This document shows, piece after piece, positions 25,736 to 33,593 of a DNA stretch of 64,000 nt. Below the pieces are notes generated by a model. It did not search any database and had not been told where the DNA came from. It saw only the letters and a program-made list of their open reading frames with translations. Source of the stretch: an uncultured Ignavibacteria bacterium (GTDB lineage Bacteria > Bacteroidota > Ignavibacteria > Tepidaquicellales > Tepidaquicellaceae); assembly GCA_937974175.1 (NCBI GenBank), contig CALJIG010000041.1, positions 1 to 64,000 on the forward strand, written 5' to 3'. The translations under genes and the position numbers were made by a program. Position 1 is the stretch's first letter, and each line of letters begins with the position of its first letter.

Positions 25736-27832
25736 TTACTTCACCAAAACCATCTTCTTACTCTCTACAAAGTCTCCCGTTTTCAGAACATAAAAATATA
25801 TTCCGCTGGGTAGAGAGCTTGCATTGAAAGTAACTTCATACGTCCCGACTGATAACTGCTCATCAACTAACGTTTCCATTTCTTTTCCAAGTAAATCAAA
25901 AACTTTCAGCGTTGCAATTCCCTGTTTATGAATATCAAATTTTATATTTGTAGTCGGATTAAAAGGATTAGGATAATTCTGATGTAAAGAATATTTTTCA
26001 GGAATTTCAGTGGAAGTTTGTGAAATAAAAACATTCCCCCCTGTAGTGGTTTTGAGGATAACTCCTTTATCACCAACAGCCCAACCCGTATTTTCATCAT
26101 AGAAAGTTAACCCTAGAAGTCCCGCTGAGTTATATGTGAATTGTCTTACCCAGTTTATCCCGCTGTTTACTGTTTTATACAACTCAGTTCCGTAAGCAAT
26201 CCATCCTGTACTTTGATTTTTGAAATAAATTGAGTTAACATAGCCTGATGCCGGATTGATAATGGAGGTTGAACTCCAATTTACACCATTATTTGTTGTT
26301 TTACTAATTGTGTTATAGCCTCCTAACCATCCTGTCTGATTATCTAAAAAATATATTGAATAATATTGTTCTGCTAGCACTGTTACTGACAACCAATTTA
26401 AGCCAGAGTTTGTTGTCTTAAAATTTATATTGGGTTCGCCCAATGCCCAACCAGTCTGACTATCTGTAAAATTAATTTTATTAATTCTTATGTTTGCTGC
26501 AAGGGGAACTGATTCCCAGTTTACACCACTGTTAGTTGTTCTGAAAATTTTTCCATCATTCTGATTGCTGCATGTCCATCCTGTCAATTCATTAGTAAAA
26601 TATATACAGGCAAAGTTTATTCCTATTTCTGTATGTAAAATAGACCAGTTTGTTCCGCTGTTTGTAGTTTTTAATACTTGTTTATCTTTTCCGCATATCC
26701 ATCCGGTTTCTGAGTTCAGCATAAAAAGCGAATTTAATGGTGATTGTCCACCGGTTAAATTAAAGGTCCAATTTATTCCACTATTCGTTGTCTTCAAAAA
26801 ATTTCCGTCTTTCCCAAGGCAATATCCGGAATTTGCACTAAAAAATTGTACATCAGTTAAAGTTGTTTTGGTAATTGAATTCGGAAATGAACTCCAATCA
26901 ATTCCTCCATTTGTCGTCTTCACAATATCTCCCCACACACTAATCATACTACCTTCATTAGCATTGAAAAAATTAAGACCTCCGCACATATCATAAAAGG
27001 GAGTTTGAATTGTAGTCCAGGAAAGTCCTCCGTTTGTACTTTTAAAAAATTCATATAATCCTCCCGAGCAATATCCTGTCATTGCATTTACAAATTGAAT
27101 ATCCGTTCCGCCATAAATACTATTTAAAGGATATTCAGTCCAGTTAAATCCGGAATTTGTTGTTTTCCATACAGAGGGAGGATAACTAACTACCCAGCCT
27201 GTAAAATCATCAATAAACGATACACCCGATTGTCCGCCAAAAGGAACCTGAATAAGCTGCCAGTTTACACCGGTATTAGTAGTCCGGAATATTCTATTGG
27301 AACCTTGGAATGCTAAACCGGTATTGCTATCGAAAAAATGAAAATAATTAAAACTTGTTAGATTATCGAAAGTAATATTGTACCAGTCAGATCCGCCGTT
27401 TGTAGTTTTAAGAACGATTCCCTGCTGACCTCCTATAAAACCAGTTGACCCATTTATAAAATAAACTTTAGATAAATGTTTTGTCGTGCCGCTTGGTATA
27501 ACGTTCCAGTTTATACCTCCATTAGTGCTTCTAAGTATAGTACCATTAAGCCCTACGGTTGTACCATTCTGACTGTCTGTAAAAACAATTGTTGATAGAT
27601 TATAATTCTGATTTTCAAGAAGAACAGACCAATTATTTCCTGAATTAGTTGTCTTCAAAATTTTTCCGAAATATCCGACTATCCATCCTGTATTTGAATT
27701 TAGATAAAACATGTCAGTAAAATTACCACTTTCACGTGTTGGGTTTTGCCACACCCATCCGCTTTGCGAATAAGAAATGTTACACAAGAAAATCAAACAA
27801 CAACAAACAAATAAAAGAATTTTATTTTTCAT
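25736..27832 (-). CDS. YCF48-repeat T9SS surface protein, operon gene 3
   Basis: A 698-residue exported protein. The signal peptide (1-22, ending ISYSQ) is followed by SGWVWQNP, then about thirteen YCF48-like units (STGWIVGYFGKILKTTNSGNNW type, about 45 residues each) to residue 600, and a T9SS sorting domain (LHQNYPNPFNPTTNIKFDI ... KKMVLVK). Its start lies 5 bp after the stop of the gene at 27838-29934, so it is the last gene of a three-gene operon. The CTD is almost identical to those of the two upstream genes, while the repeats differ. The likely fold is a beta-propeller; ligand unknown. Confidence 0.85.
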   Translation of the reverse strand: MKNKILLFVCCCLIFLCNISYSQSGWVWQNPTRESGNFTDMFYLNSNTGWIVGYFGKILKTTNSGNNWSVLLENQNYNLSTIVFTDSQNGTTVGLNGTILRSTNGGINWNVIPSGTTKHLSKVYFINGSTGFIGGQQGIVLKTTNGGSDWYNITFDNLTSFNYFHFFDSNTGLAFQGSNRIFRTTNTGVNWQLIQVPFGGQSGVSFIDDFTGWVVSYPPSVWKTTNSGFNWTEYPLNSIYGGTDIQFVNAMTGYCSGGLYEFFKSTNGGLSWTTIQTPFYDMCGGLNFFNANEGSMISVWGDIVKTTNGGIDWSSFPNSITKTTLTDVQFFSANSGYCLGKDGNFLKTTNSGINWTFNLTGGQSPLNSLFMLNSETGWICGKDKQVLKTTNSGTNWSILHTEIGINFACIYFTNELTGWTCSNQNDGKIFRTTNSGVNWESVPLAANIRINKINFTDSQTGWALGEPNINFKTTNSGLNWLSVTVLAEQYYSIYFLDNQTGWLGGYNTISKTTNNGVNWSSTSIINPASGYVNSIYFKNQSTGWIAYGTELYKTVNSGINWVRQFTYNSAGLLGLTFYDENTGWAVGDKGVILKTTTGGNVFISQTSTEIPEKYSLHQNYPNPFNPTTNIKFDIHKQGIATLKVFDLLGKEMETLVDEQLSVGTYEVTFNASSLPSGIYFYVLKTGDFVESKKMVLVK

Positions 27833-27837
27833 AAGTT

Positions 27838-29934
27838 TTATTTTACCAATATCATTTTTTTACTCTCAACAAAATCCCCCGTCTTCACTACATAAAAATA
27901 TATTCCGCTTGGGAGTGAGCCTGCATTGAACGTAACTTCATACGTCCCCACGGATAACTGCTCATCAACTAACGTTTCCATTTCTTTTCCAAGCAAATCA
28001 AAAACTTTCAGCGTTGCTATCCCCTGCTTGTGAATATCAAATTTTATATTAGTTGTGGGGTTAAACGGATTAGGATAATTCTGATAAAGAGAAAATCTCT
28101 CTGGAATTTCAGTGGATGTTTGTGAGATGAATACATTTCCGCCTGTAGTGGTTTTGAGGATAGAGCCATAGTCACCCACTACCCATCCTGTATTTTCATT
28201 TACCATATCAATAGAAGTAAGACTGCTGCAAGTAATAGTAGTTTCAATCCAATTTACTCCTCCATTTGTTGTTTTGATAATCCTCTGGTCTGAAGATGAA
28301 TAATAACCAATTGCAAAACCGGTTTGAGGATTTATAAATTTTATATTATTAGTAACCAAATATTCATTCGAAAGTGGAATATAATCAGTCCAGCTGCTTC
28401 CATTATCAGTAGTCTTATGAATTACTCCCCGGCTGCTTATCCAACCTGTATTATTATTAATAAAGAAAACATCATTGGTTTCGATAAATGGCAATGAAGG
28501 AGCAAACCAGGAAATTCCGCCATTTGTTGTTCTGAACAATGTATCAGTTAGCTGGGTATGAGCAATTGCCCAGCCGTTATCTGCGTCTCCAAAACTAAGT
28601 TTTCTGAAGTGACGTGATGTGCCTGAAAGACCATTAACCCACTGTGCACCACCGTTTGTTGTTCTTAAAATACAATCGAATCCTGCTGCCCAGCCGGTAT
28701 TCTCATTTAGGAAAAATACTTTGTAGAAGGACGTTTCTAAAGGCTGCGGCGATGTCTGGTTAACCCAGGTAATACCTGCATTTGTCGTTTTTAAAACCGG
28801 ATTAACCTGTGAAGTAGACCAGCCTGTATTTTCATTTACAAAAAAGATTGAAGTAAGAGCTAAATTTGAACTAAGAGAAATTAGCTGCCAGAGTGTTCCC
28901 GCGTTAGATGTTTTTAATATATAATTACTTTGAGTACATATATATGAATAATTCTGATTGACAGAACTTACGCCCAGCAATAATCCGCCTATTACACTAT
29001 TTTGATTTGTGAACCAGTTTACTCCGCCATTTGTAGTTTTATTTATAATTCCTAAATCTGCAGTAGCATACCCTGTGCTTGAACTGCCCATAGAAATACA
29101 CTTGTAGCCATCTGTAACTGGCATTCCATAAGTTGACCAGTTATTGCCTCCGTTTGTAGTTTTGAAGAGCTGATTGTACAAGTTAATTACAAACCCTGTT
29201 TGTGGATTAATAAATTCTATATCTGTCACAAAATCAACATTACTCAGAACCGTTGTCCAGTTGTACCCGCCATTTGTAGTCTTAACGATTCCGGTAGATA
29301 ATCTTGCATATCCTGTTAGAGAATCCGGAAATTCAGGAAGAGATGTTGAAGAGCCCTGGGATATTAAATTCCAGTTAGTGCCGCCGTTTATAGTTTTATA
29401 AATTCTTCCTATAGAAGATATAAGCCCGGAATTCGGAGTAAAAAATTTCATCCAATCTAAAGAGGAAGGAGCTGGAGTATTAAGACCAACCCAGTTTATT
29501 CCGCCATTAGTACTCTTAAAGAGAGTTGAAGAATTACTGGTAAGAAAGCCCGTAAGTTCATTAATAAAAATTATATCACTTAAAATATTAGGAGCAGAAA
29601 TATCGACACCAGTCCAGTTCTCTCCGCTGTTTGTTGACTTAATAATATTTGTATAACCTGATACTGCAAATAAAGTATTTTCATTTAGTATATTAAATGA
29701 AGTCACAGAAATATTATTGTCTATCAGTTGGAATTTCCAGTTGACTCCTGCATTAGTAGTTTTTGCAACAAATCTGTTTCCATAAATCCAACCTGTATAT
29801 TCATTTAGAAATTTACACTTTATCCCTGCTAAATTTCCTAGCGGAACCGGGTTTTGCCACACCCATCCGCTTTGCGAATAAGAAATATTAAAACATAACA
29901 AAAATACTATGCTTAAAATTTTAAAATTTTTCAT
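27838..29934 (-). CDS. YCF48-repeat T9SS surface protein, operon gene 2
   Basis: A 698-residue paralogue with the same plan as the genes on either side: signal peptide, SGWVWQNPVP start of the mature protein, about thirteen YCF48 repeats and a T9SS sorting domain (LYQNYPNPFNPTTNIKFDI ... KKMILVK). It starts 6 bp after the preceding gene and ends 5 bp before the next, so the trio is transcribed together. The mature N-terminal motif SGWVWQNP is shared by all three and differs from the trio at 11.8-18.7 kb, which marks two separate expansion events in the same family. Confidence 0.85.
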   Translation of the reverse strand: MKNFKILSIVFLLCFNISYSQSGWVWQNPVPLGNLAGIKCKFLNEYTGWIYGNRFVAKTTNAGVNWKFQLIDNNISVTSFNILNENTLFAVSGYTNIIKSTNSGENWTGVDISAPNILSDIIFINELTGFLTSNSSTLFKSTNGGINWVGLNTPAPSSLDWMKFFTPNSGLISSIGRIYKTINGGTNWNLISQGSSTSLPEFPDSLTGYARLSTGIVKTTNGGYNWTTVLSNVDFVTDIEFINPQTGFVINLYNQLFKTTNGGNNWSTYGMPVTDGYKCISMGSSSTGYATADLGIINKTTNGGVNWFTNQNSVIGGLLLGVSSVNQNYSYICTQSNYILKTSNAGTLWQLISLSSNLALTSIFFVNENTGWSTSQVNPVLKTTNAGITWVNQTSPQPLETSFYKVFFLNENTGWAAGFDCILRTTNGGAQWVNGLSGTSRHFRKLSFGDADNGWAIAHTQLTDTLFRTTNGGISWFAPSLPFIETNDVFFINNNTGWISSRGVIHKTTDNGSSWTDYIPLSNEYLVTNNIKFINPQTGFAIGYYSSSDQRIIKTTNGGVNWIETTITCSSLTSIDMVNENTGWVVGDYGSILKTTTGGNVFISQTSTEIPERFSLYQNYPNPFNPTTNIKFDIHKQGIATLKVFDLLGKEMETLVDEQLSVGTYEVTFNAGSLPSGIYFYVVKTGDFVESKKMILVK

Positions 29935-29940
29935 ATTGAT

Positions 29941-32013
29941 TTATTTTACGAGCACCATTTTCTTACTCTCAACAAAATCCCCCGTCTTCAGGACATAAAA
30001 ATATATTCCGCTCGGCAGTGAATTTGCATTAAAGGCTACATCATAAGTCCCGACTGATAACTGCTCATCCACTAAAGTTTCCATTTCCTTTCCGAGCAGA
30101 TCAAAAACTTTCAGCGTTGCAATTCCCTGCTTATGAATATCAAATTTTATATTCGTAGTGGGATTAAATGGATTAGGATAATTCTGTTGTAAAGAATATT
30201 TTTCCGGAATTTCAGTGGAGATTTGTGAAATGAAAACATTCCCGCCGGTTGTTGTTTTGAGGATGGTGCCATTCTGACCACTTACCCACCCGGTGTTCAA
30301 ATCAATAAAAATTACAGATAAAAAATTGCTGCCTGTGCTGTAGTTGTTACTTTGACTTATCCAGTTAACTCCACCATTGGTGGTCTTAAAAATACTTCCC
30401 CTTTTACCGCAGCACCATCCTGTTGAAGCATTAATAAAACAAACTGAGTTTAAAGCATTTGTTGTCACATTATATGAAGTCCAGTTTTCACCACCATTTG
30501 TAGTTTTTTTAACCAGTCCTTTTCCGCATGTAAACCCTGTCTGCTCATTTATAAATTGTATACTTTTATTGCTATCTAATGATAATGGCTGGCTGCTCCA
30601 GTTCACTCCTGAATTTGTAGTTTTATATATACTATTATTGCCTGAGCTCCATCCTGTGTTGGTATTTATAAAAAATAGATTATTAAACTTTTCATTAGAT
30701 ATGCTTAACTGTAACTCCCAATTATCTCCTCCATTTGTGGAACGCAAAATTTTATTTTCCGATATAAGCCAACCCGTTGAAGCATCCGCAAATGATATAT
30801 CAATAAAATTTCCGCTTGCTCCTAATATGGAAGTCCAGTTTAATCCGCCATTGGTCGTTTTACCCAAAACTCCATTATAACCGCAGTACCATCCTATCGA
30901 AAAATTTAAGAAAAACACATCTGTAGTATAGCCAGGATTAAAAGATAACTGAGAATTCCAGTTCACTCCTCCGTTTGTGGTAGCAAAAATATTTGAATTT
31001 GATGTAACCCACCCTGTATTTGGATTTACAAAACAAATTGTAGGAAAAGCTGAATAAGTAAGATTATTATTAAGGTCAAACCAGCTATCTCCGCGATTTG
31101 TAGTAGCATAAATTCTTGCCCAGTCACCGCAAAAATATCCAATGTTCGGAGTAGTAAAAAAAATCTTAGTAGTAGTAAAAGTTACATCGATACTTGCGAT
31201 ATCAATCCAATTCAGTCCACCGTTAGTAGTTTTCATACAGCTCCCCGTGCTAAATCCTGCAAAACCTGTTTGTGAGTTCAAAAAATAGATACTTTTGATA
31301 AAATCCACAGAAGTATAATTCACTGAGTTCCACGTAAGACCGCCATCTGTAGTTTTTGCTATTTTACTTGCAAGTGTTGCTCCCCAACCCTGCAAGCTGT
31401 CTAAAAAATAAACTGAAGAAAAAGCTCCGTTTGCATCAGTGTACTCTGTCCAGTTTGCTCCGTTATTTATTGTCCTGTAATATTTTACATTTGAACCGAA
31501 AACTATTGCAGTGTTTGCGCTAAGATACTTTATAAAGATAAAGGCAGTATTTACTATAGGCATCGAAAGCCATGTATTTCCTCCATCTGAAGTTCTGACA
31601 CAAATACCCGAATCTCCACATGCAAATCCATTCTGAGAATCACGAAAACTTACAGACCGAAAACTCTTAGTTGTACTTAACTGATTAAAACTCCAATTAT
31701 TACCGCCGTTAGTTGTCTTTGCAATTTTCCCAAACGCTCCGCATATCCAGCCAGTCTGGTCGTTTATAAAGCTCATTGAAGTCGAATAAAAATCAGGCGA
31801 AGTATACTGTATAGTCCAGTTTACCCCTGCGTTGGTAGTTTTAGCAATTGCATTTCCTGCTATCCAGCCAGTGTTTGGATTAACAAAGTAAACATCTTCC
31901 AACCATGTTCCATTTACTTTCGGGTTCTGCCAGACCCACCCGCTTTGCGAATATGATATATTAACGGATATCAAAATAAAAACTATGCCAAATAAAATTT
32001 TTCTTACGTACAT
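29941..32013 (-). CDS. YCF48-repeat T9SS surface protein, operon gene 1
   Basis: A 690-residue exported protein and the first gene of the three-gene operon. It has a signal peptide (1-22), SGWVWQNPKV, about thirteen YCF48 units ending in KTTNGGxNW, and a T9SS sorting domain (LQQNYPNPFNPTTNIKFDI ... KKMVLVK). Upstream is a 611-bp spacer packed with paired TCCGAC motifs and short repeats, the likely control region of the operon. No enzyme motif is visible. As with the other paralogues, the name YCF48 describes the repeat only and does not imply photosystem assembly. Confidence 0.85.
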   Translation of the reverse strand: MYVRKILFGIVFILISVNISYSQSGWVWQNPKVNGTWLEDVYFVNPNTGWIAGNAIAKTTNAGVNWTIQYTSPDFYSTSMSFINDQTGWICGAFGKIAKTTNGGNNWSFNQLSTTKSFRSVSFRDSQNGFACGDSGICVRTSDGGNTWLSMPIVNTAFIFIKYLSANTAIVFGSNVKYYRTINNGANWTEYTDANGAFSSVYFLDSLQGWGATLASKIAKTTDGGLTWNSVNYTSVDFIKSIYFLNSQTGFAGFSTGSCMKTTNGGLNWIDIASIDVTFTTTKIFFTTPNIGYFCGDWARIYATTNRGDSWFDLNNNLTYSAFPTICFVNPNTGWVTSNSNIFATTNGGVNWNSQLSFNPGYTTDVFFLNFSIGWYCGYNGVLGKTTNGGLNWTSILGASGNFIDISFADASTGWLISENKILRSTNGGDNWELQLSISNEKFNNLFFINTNTGWSSGNNSIYKTTNSGVNWSSQPLSLDSNKSIQFINEQTGFTCGKGLVKKTTNGGENWTSYNVTTNALNSVCFINASTGWCCGKRGSIFKTTNGGVNWISQSNNYSTGSNFLSVIFIDLNTGWVSGQNGTILKTTTGGNVFISQISTEIPEKYSLQQNYPNPFNPTTNIKFDIHKQGIATLKVFDLLGKEMETLVDEQLSVGTYDVAFNANSLPSGIYFYVLKTGDFVESKKMVLVK

Positions 32014-32175
32014 ATAGATAGAATTAAATTTTTTAGTTTACTAATAGGGAGTTTAATCTTTACTAATAAGAATAACTTTTTTAAATTTGCAGTGGAGAAG
32101 TACTTCTAAGTTTTAAACCGTTAAATAGTTAAAAAGAAAATGTTACTATAATGTAACAGTGCTTTGAAAATAAAA

Positions 32176-32461
32176 TCCGACTTTTTTCCGACCAATTTTA
32201 TCAACTAATAATTATCAATTAACAATGTACAGAAAATCCGACCAAAACCCGACTAAATTTGAAATCAGAAATTCTGAGCTTTGCGAAGTCCCTCAGTTCT
32301 TTTGCGGGATGAAATTAAAAGAATCCGACATTCACATTTAACAATGTCGAAAAATTAAAACTAGAAGTATTGAAAAAACAATGTTGGGGTTAATAAAATC
32401 CGACAAAAATCCGACGAACTGAGAAAAAAATATGGAAAACAAAATCCGACTTTTTTCCGAC
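32176..32461. repeat. Array of paired TCCGAC motifs spaced 11 bp
   Basis: Pairs occur at 32176/32187, 32237/32248 (second member CCCGAC), 32399/32410 and 32445/32456, each exactly 11 bp apart start to start. A single copy is at 32324. The first and last pairs share the extended context AAAATCCGACTTTTTTCCGACC. Direct repeats one helical turn apart are the usual geometry of sites for tandem winged-helix regulators such as the OmpR/PhoB family. A dispersed repeat is the alternative. No known box matches TCCGAC to my knowledge. Confidence 0.7.
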
Positions 32462-32470
32462 CAAATTCAT

Positions 32471-32505
32471 TAATGAATAATTAGTAATTAATAATGAATA
32501 ATAAA
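32471..32505. repeat. AT-rich heptamer-period array
   Basis: Five consecutive units, TAATGAA, TAATTAG, TAATTAA, TAATGAA and TAATAAA, keep a 7-bp register within the spacer upstream of the YCF48 operon. Confidence 0.6.
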
Positions 32506-32586
32506 ATGTGACAATAATGTTACTATCTTTGCTCACAAAAAAATTCCAACTTATCTTAAATTAATAAAATTGAGTAAATATTTCAA

Positions 32587-32621
32587 TTAACTGTTAATTA
32601 CTAATTATTAATTATTAATTG
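32587..32621. repeat. Heptamer array abutting the cyanophycinase stop
   Basis: TTAACTG, TTAATTA, CTAATTA, TTAATTA and TTAATTG run in tandem and end 3 bp from the minus-strand stop codon of cyanophycinase (32625-32627). This position matches the array at 18794-18863, which also stops 3 bp from a gene end. Confidence 0.75.
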
Positions 32622-32624
32622 CTG

Positions 32625-33458
32625 TTAAACCTGCATGTAGTCGCCGACTACCTCAAGCGGCTTTCTTTGCACTACGTCATAACGAATTGTACTGGATAGG
32701 ATATGAAGCTGCAATCCAAATACGGAAAACGGTTCGTTCTCTTTTACCTCGGCTATATTTATGTAGTTAACGTTGGAGCCGTCGATAATTGTAACGGTCC
32801 CTTTGCCAAGCACTTCAAGCACGCCGTTCTTATGGATTAAAATGGCAGTATCTTCATCGATACCAATGCCAAGATTTTTGGGGTTGTAGCATACGGCAGT
32901 TATAATGCGGTTCAGCCTTGCGCGCTGAGTGAAATGCTGGTCAATTATTATGTTCTTTAAAATTCCAAGTCCCGGGATAATTTTTACTCCGTTCTGGTTC
33001 GGCGTAAGCGCATCGCCCCGTACAATCATTTCCGAACTCATACATGCTGCGCCTGCGCTGGAGCCTGCAACTACAAGTCCGCTGCGGACTTTTTTAGCAA
33101 GCTTCTTAATAAAATCTGTGCCTCCGAGAAGTGAACTTAAACGCATCTGGTCACCGCCGGTAATAAAAACTCCGGTGAGGTTTTTCAAAAGCTTATCGGC
33201 ATCGATGTTGAGAATATCCTGTCTGGCAGTAGCTTCAAGTACGGAGATTTTTTTAACTCCCAGGCTGCTGAAAATAGTTGTATAAAGCTTAGCCGCAATC
33301 TCTGCAAAGTCAGATGCTATTGGAATGATAAGTATGTTTGCTTTTTTATCTCCGGAAAGAGATACGAATTTTCTTATGATGTGACGCTCGTTGAATTTAT
33401 CTTCGGCTCCGCCGATAATTAAAATAGGTCCGCCGAATGAAGGGGTAGATTTTGCCAA
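32625..33458 (-). CDS. cphB: Cyanophycinase
   Basis: A 277-residue cytoplasmic serine peptidase (S51-like family) that releases beta-Asp-Arg dipeptides from cyanophycin. It shows GGPILIIGGAEDKFNE near the N-terminus, the GVFITGGDQMRL motif near 95-105, and the nucleophile elbow VVAGSSAGAACMS near 133-145. The later IIIDQHFTQRARLNRI and GIGIDEDTAILI segments are typical of cyanophycinase. There is no signal peptide, so it should act on intracellular granules. The start is TTG at 33458, because a stop lies just upstream in frame. It is the functional partner of cphA, 8 kb away on the same strand. The YCF48 operon and a lipoprotein gene lie between them. Confidence 0.92.
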   Translation of the reverse strand: MAKSTPSFGGPILIIGGAEDKFNERHIIRKFVSLSGDKKANILIIPIASDFAEIAAKLYTTIFSSLGVKKISVLEATARQDILNIDADKLLKNLTGVFITGGDQMRLSSLLGGTDFIKKLAKKVRSGLVVAGSSAGAACMSSEMIVRGDALTPNQNGVKIIPGLGILKNIIIDQHFTQRARLNRIITAVCYNPKNLGIGIDEDTAILIHKNGVLEVLGKGTVTIIDGSNVNYINIAEVKENEPFSVFGLQLHILSSTIRYDVVQRKPLEVVGDYMQV

Positions 33459-33593
33459 TACGATTTATTTAATAAGTGAAAGTTGTAATTTATCAAATTC
33501 AAATCACTTTTTAGAGGGTAATATATGGTATAATTTCAAGTAATTAATTTTGAATTTTACTTTTAGATTTGATTTTGGCATCTTATACAATCA

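Larger units (their letters stand above)
32014..32624. other. Repeat-rich spacer upstream of the YCF48 operon
   Basis: There is no gene in these 611 bases. They hold nine copies of the TCCGAC-type hexamer, eight of them paired at exactly 11 bp; an inverted repeat TGTTAC-TATAAT-GTAACA at 32141-32158; and heptamer-period stretches at 32205-32225, 32471-32505 and 32587-32621. It separates the cyanophycinase stop from the start of the YCF48 operon, both on the minus strand. Confidence 0.75.

Noticed and set aside
30377..30880. 167-codon plus-strand frame opposite a YCF48 gene
   Set aside because: It shows periodic PP and FVV motifs that are the reverse complement of the TTNGG repeats; there is no independent evidence.
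11794..32013. Photosystem II assembly factors
   Set aside because: The YCF48 repeat similarity is only to the blade motif. The proteins are exported T9SS cargo, and no photosynthesis gene is present in the window.
33564..33571. TAGATTTG as a Bacteroidota-type -7 promoter element before the serine genes
   Set aside because: It matches TAnnTTTG, but the nearest TTTG upstream is at the wrong distance. Such motifs are frequent by chance in AT-rich sequence. The same holds for TATTTTTG at 61790-61797.
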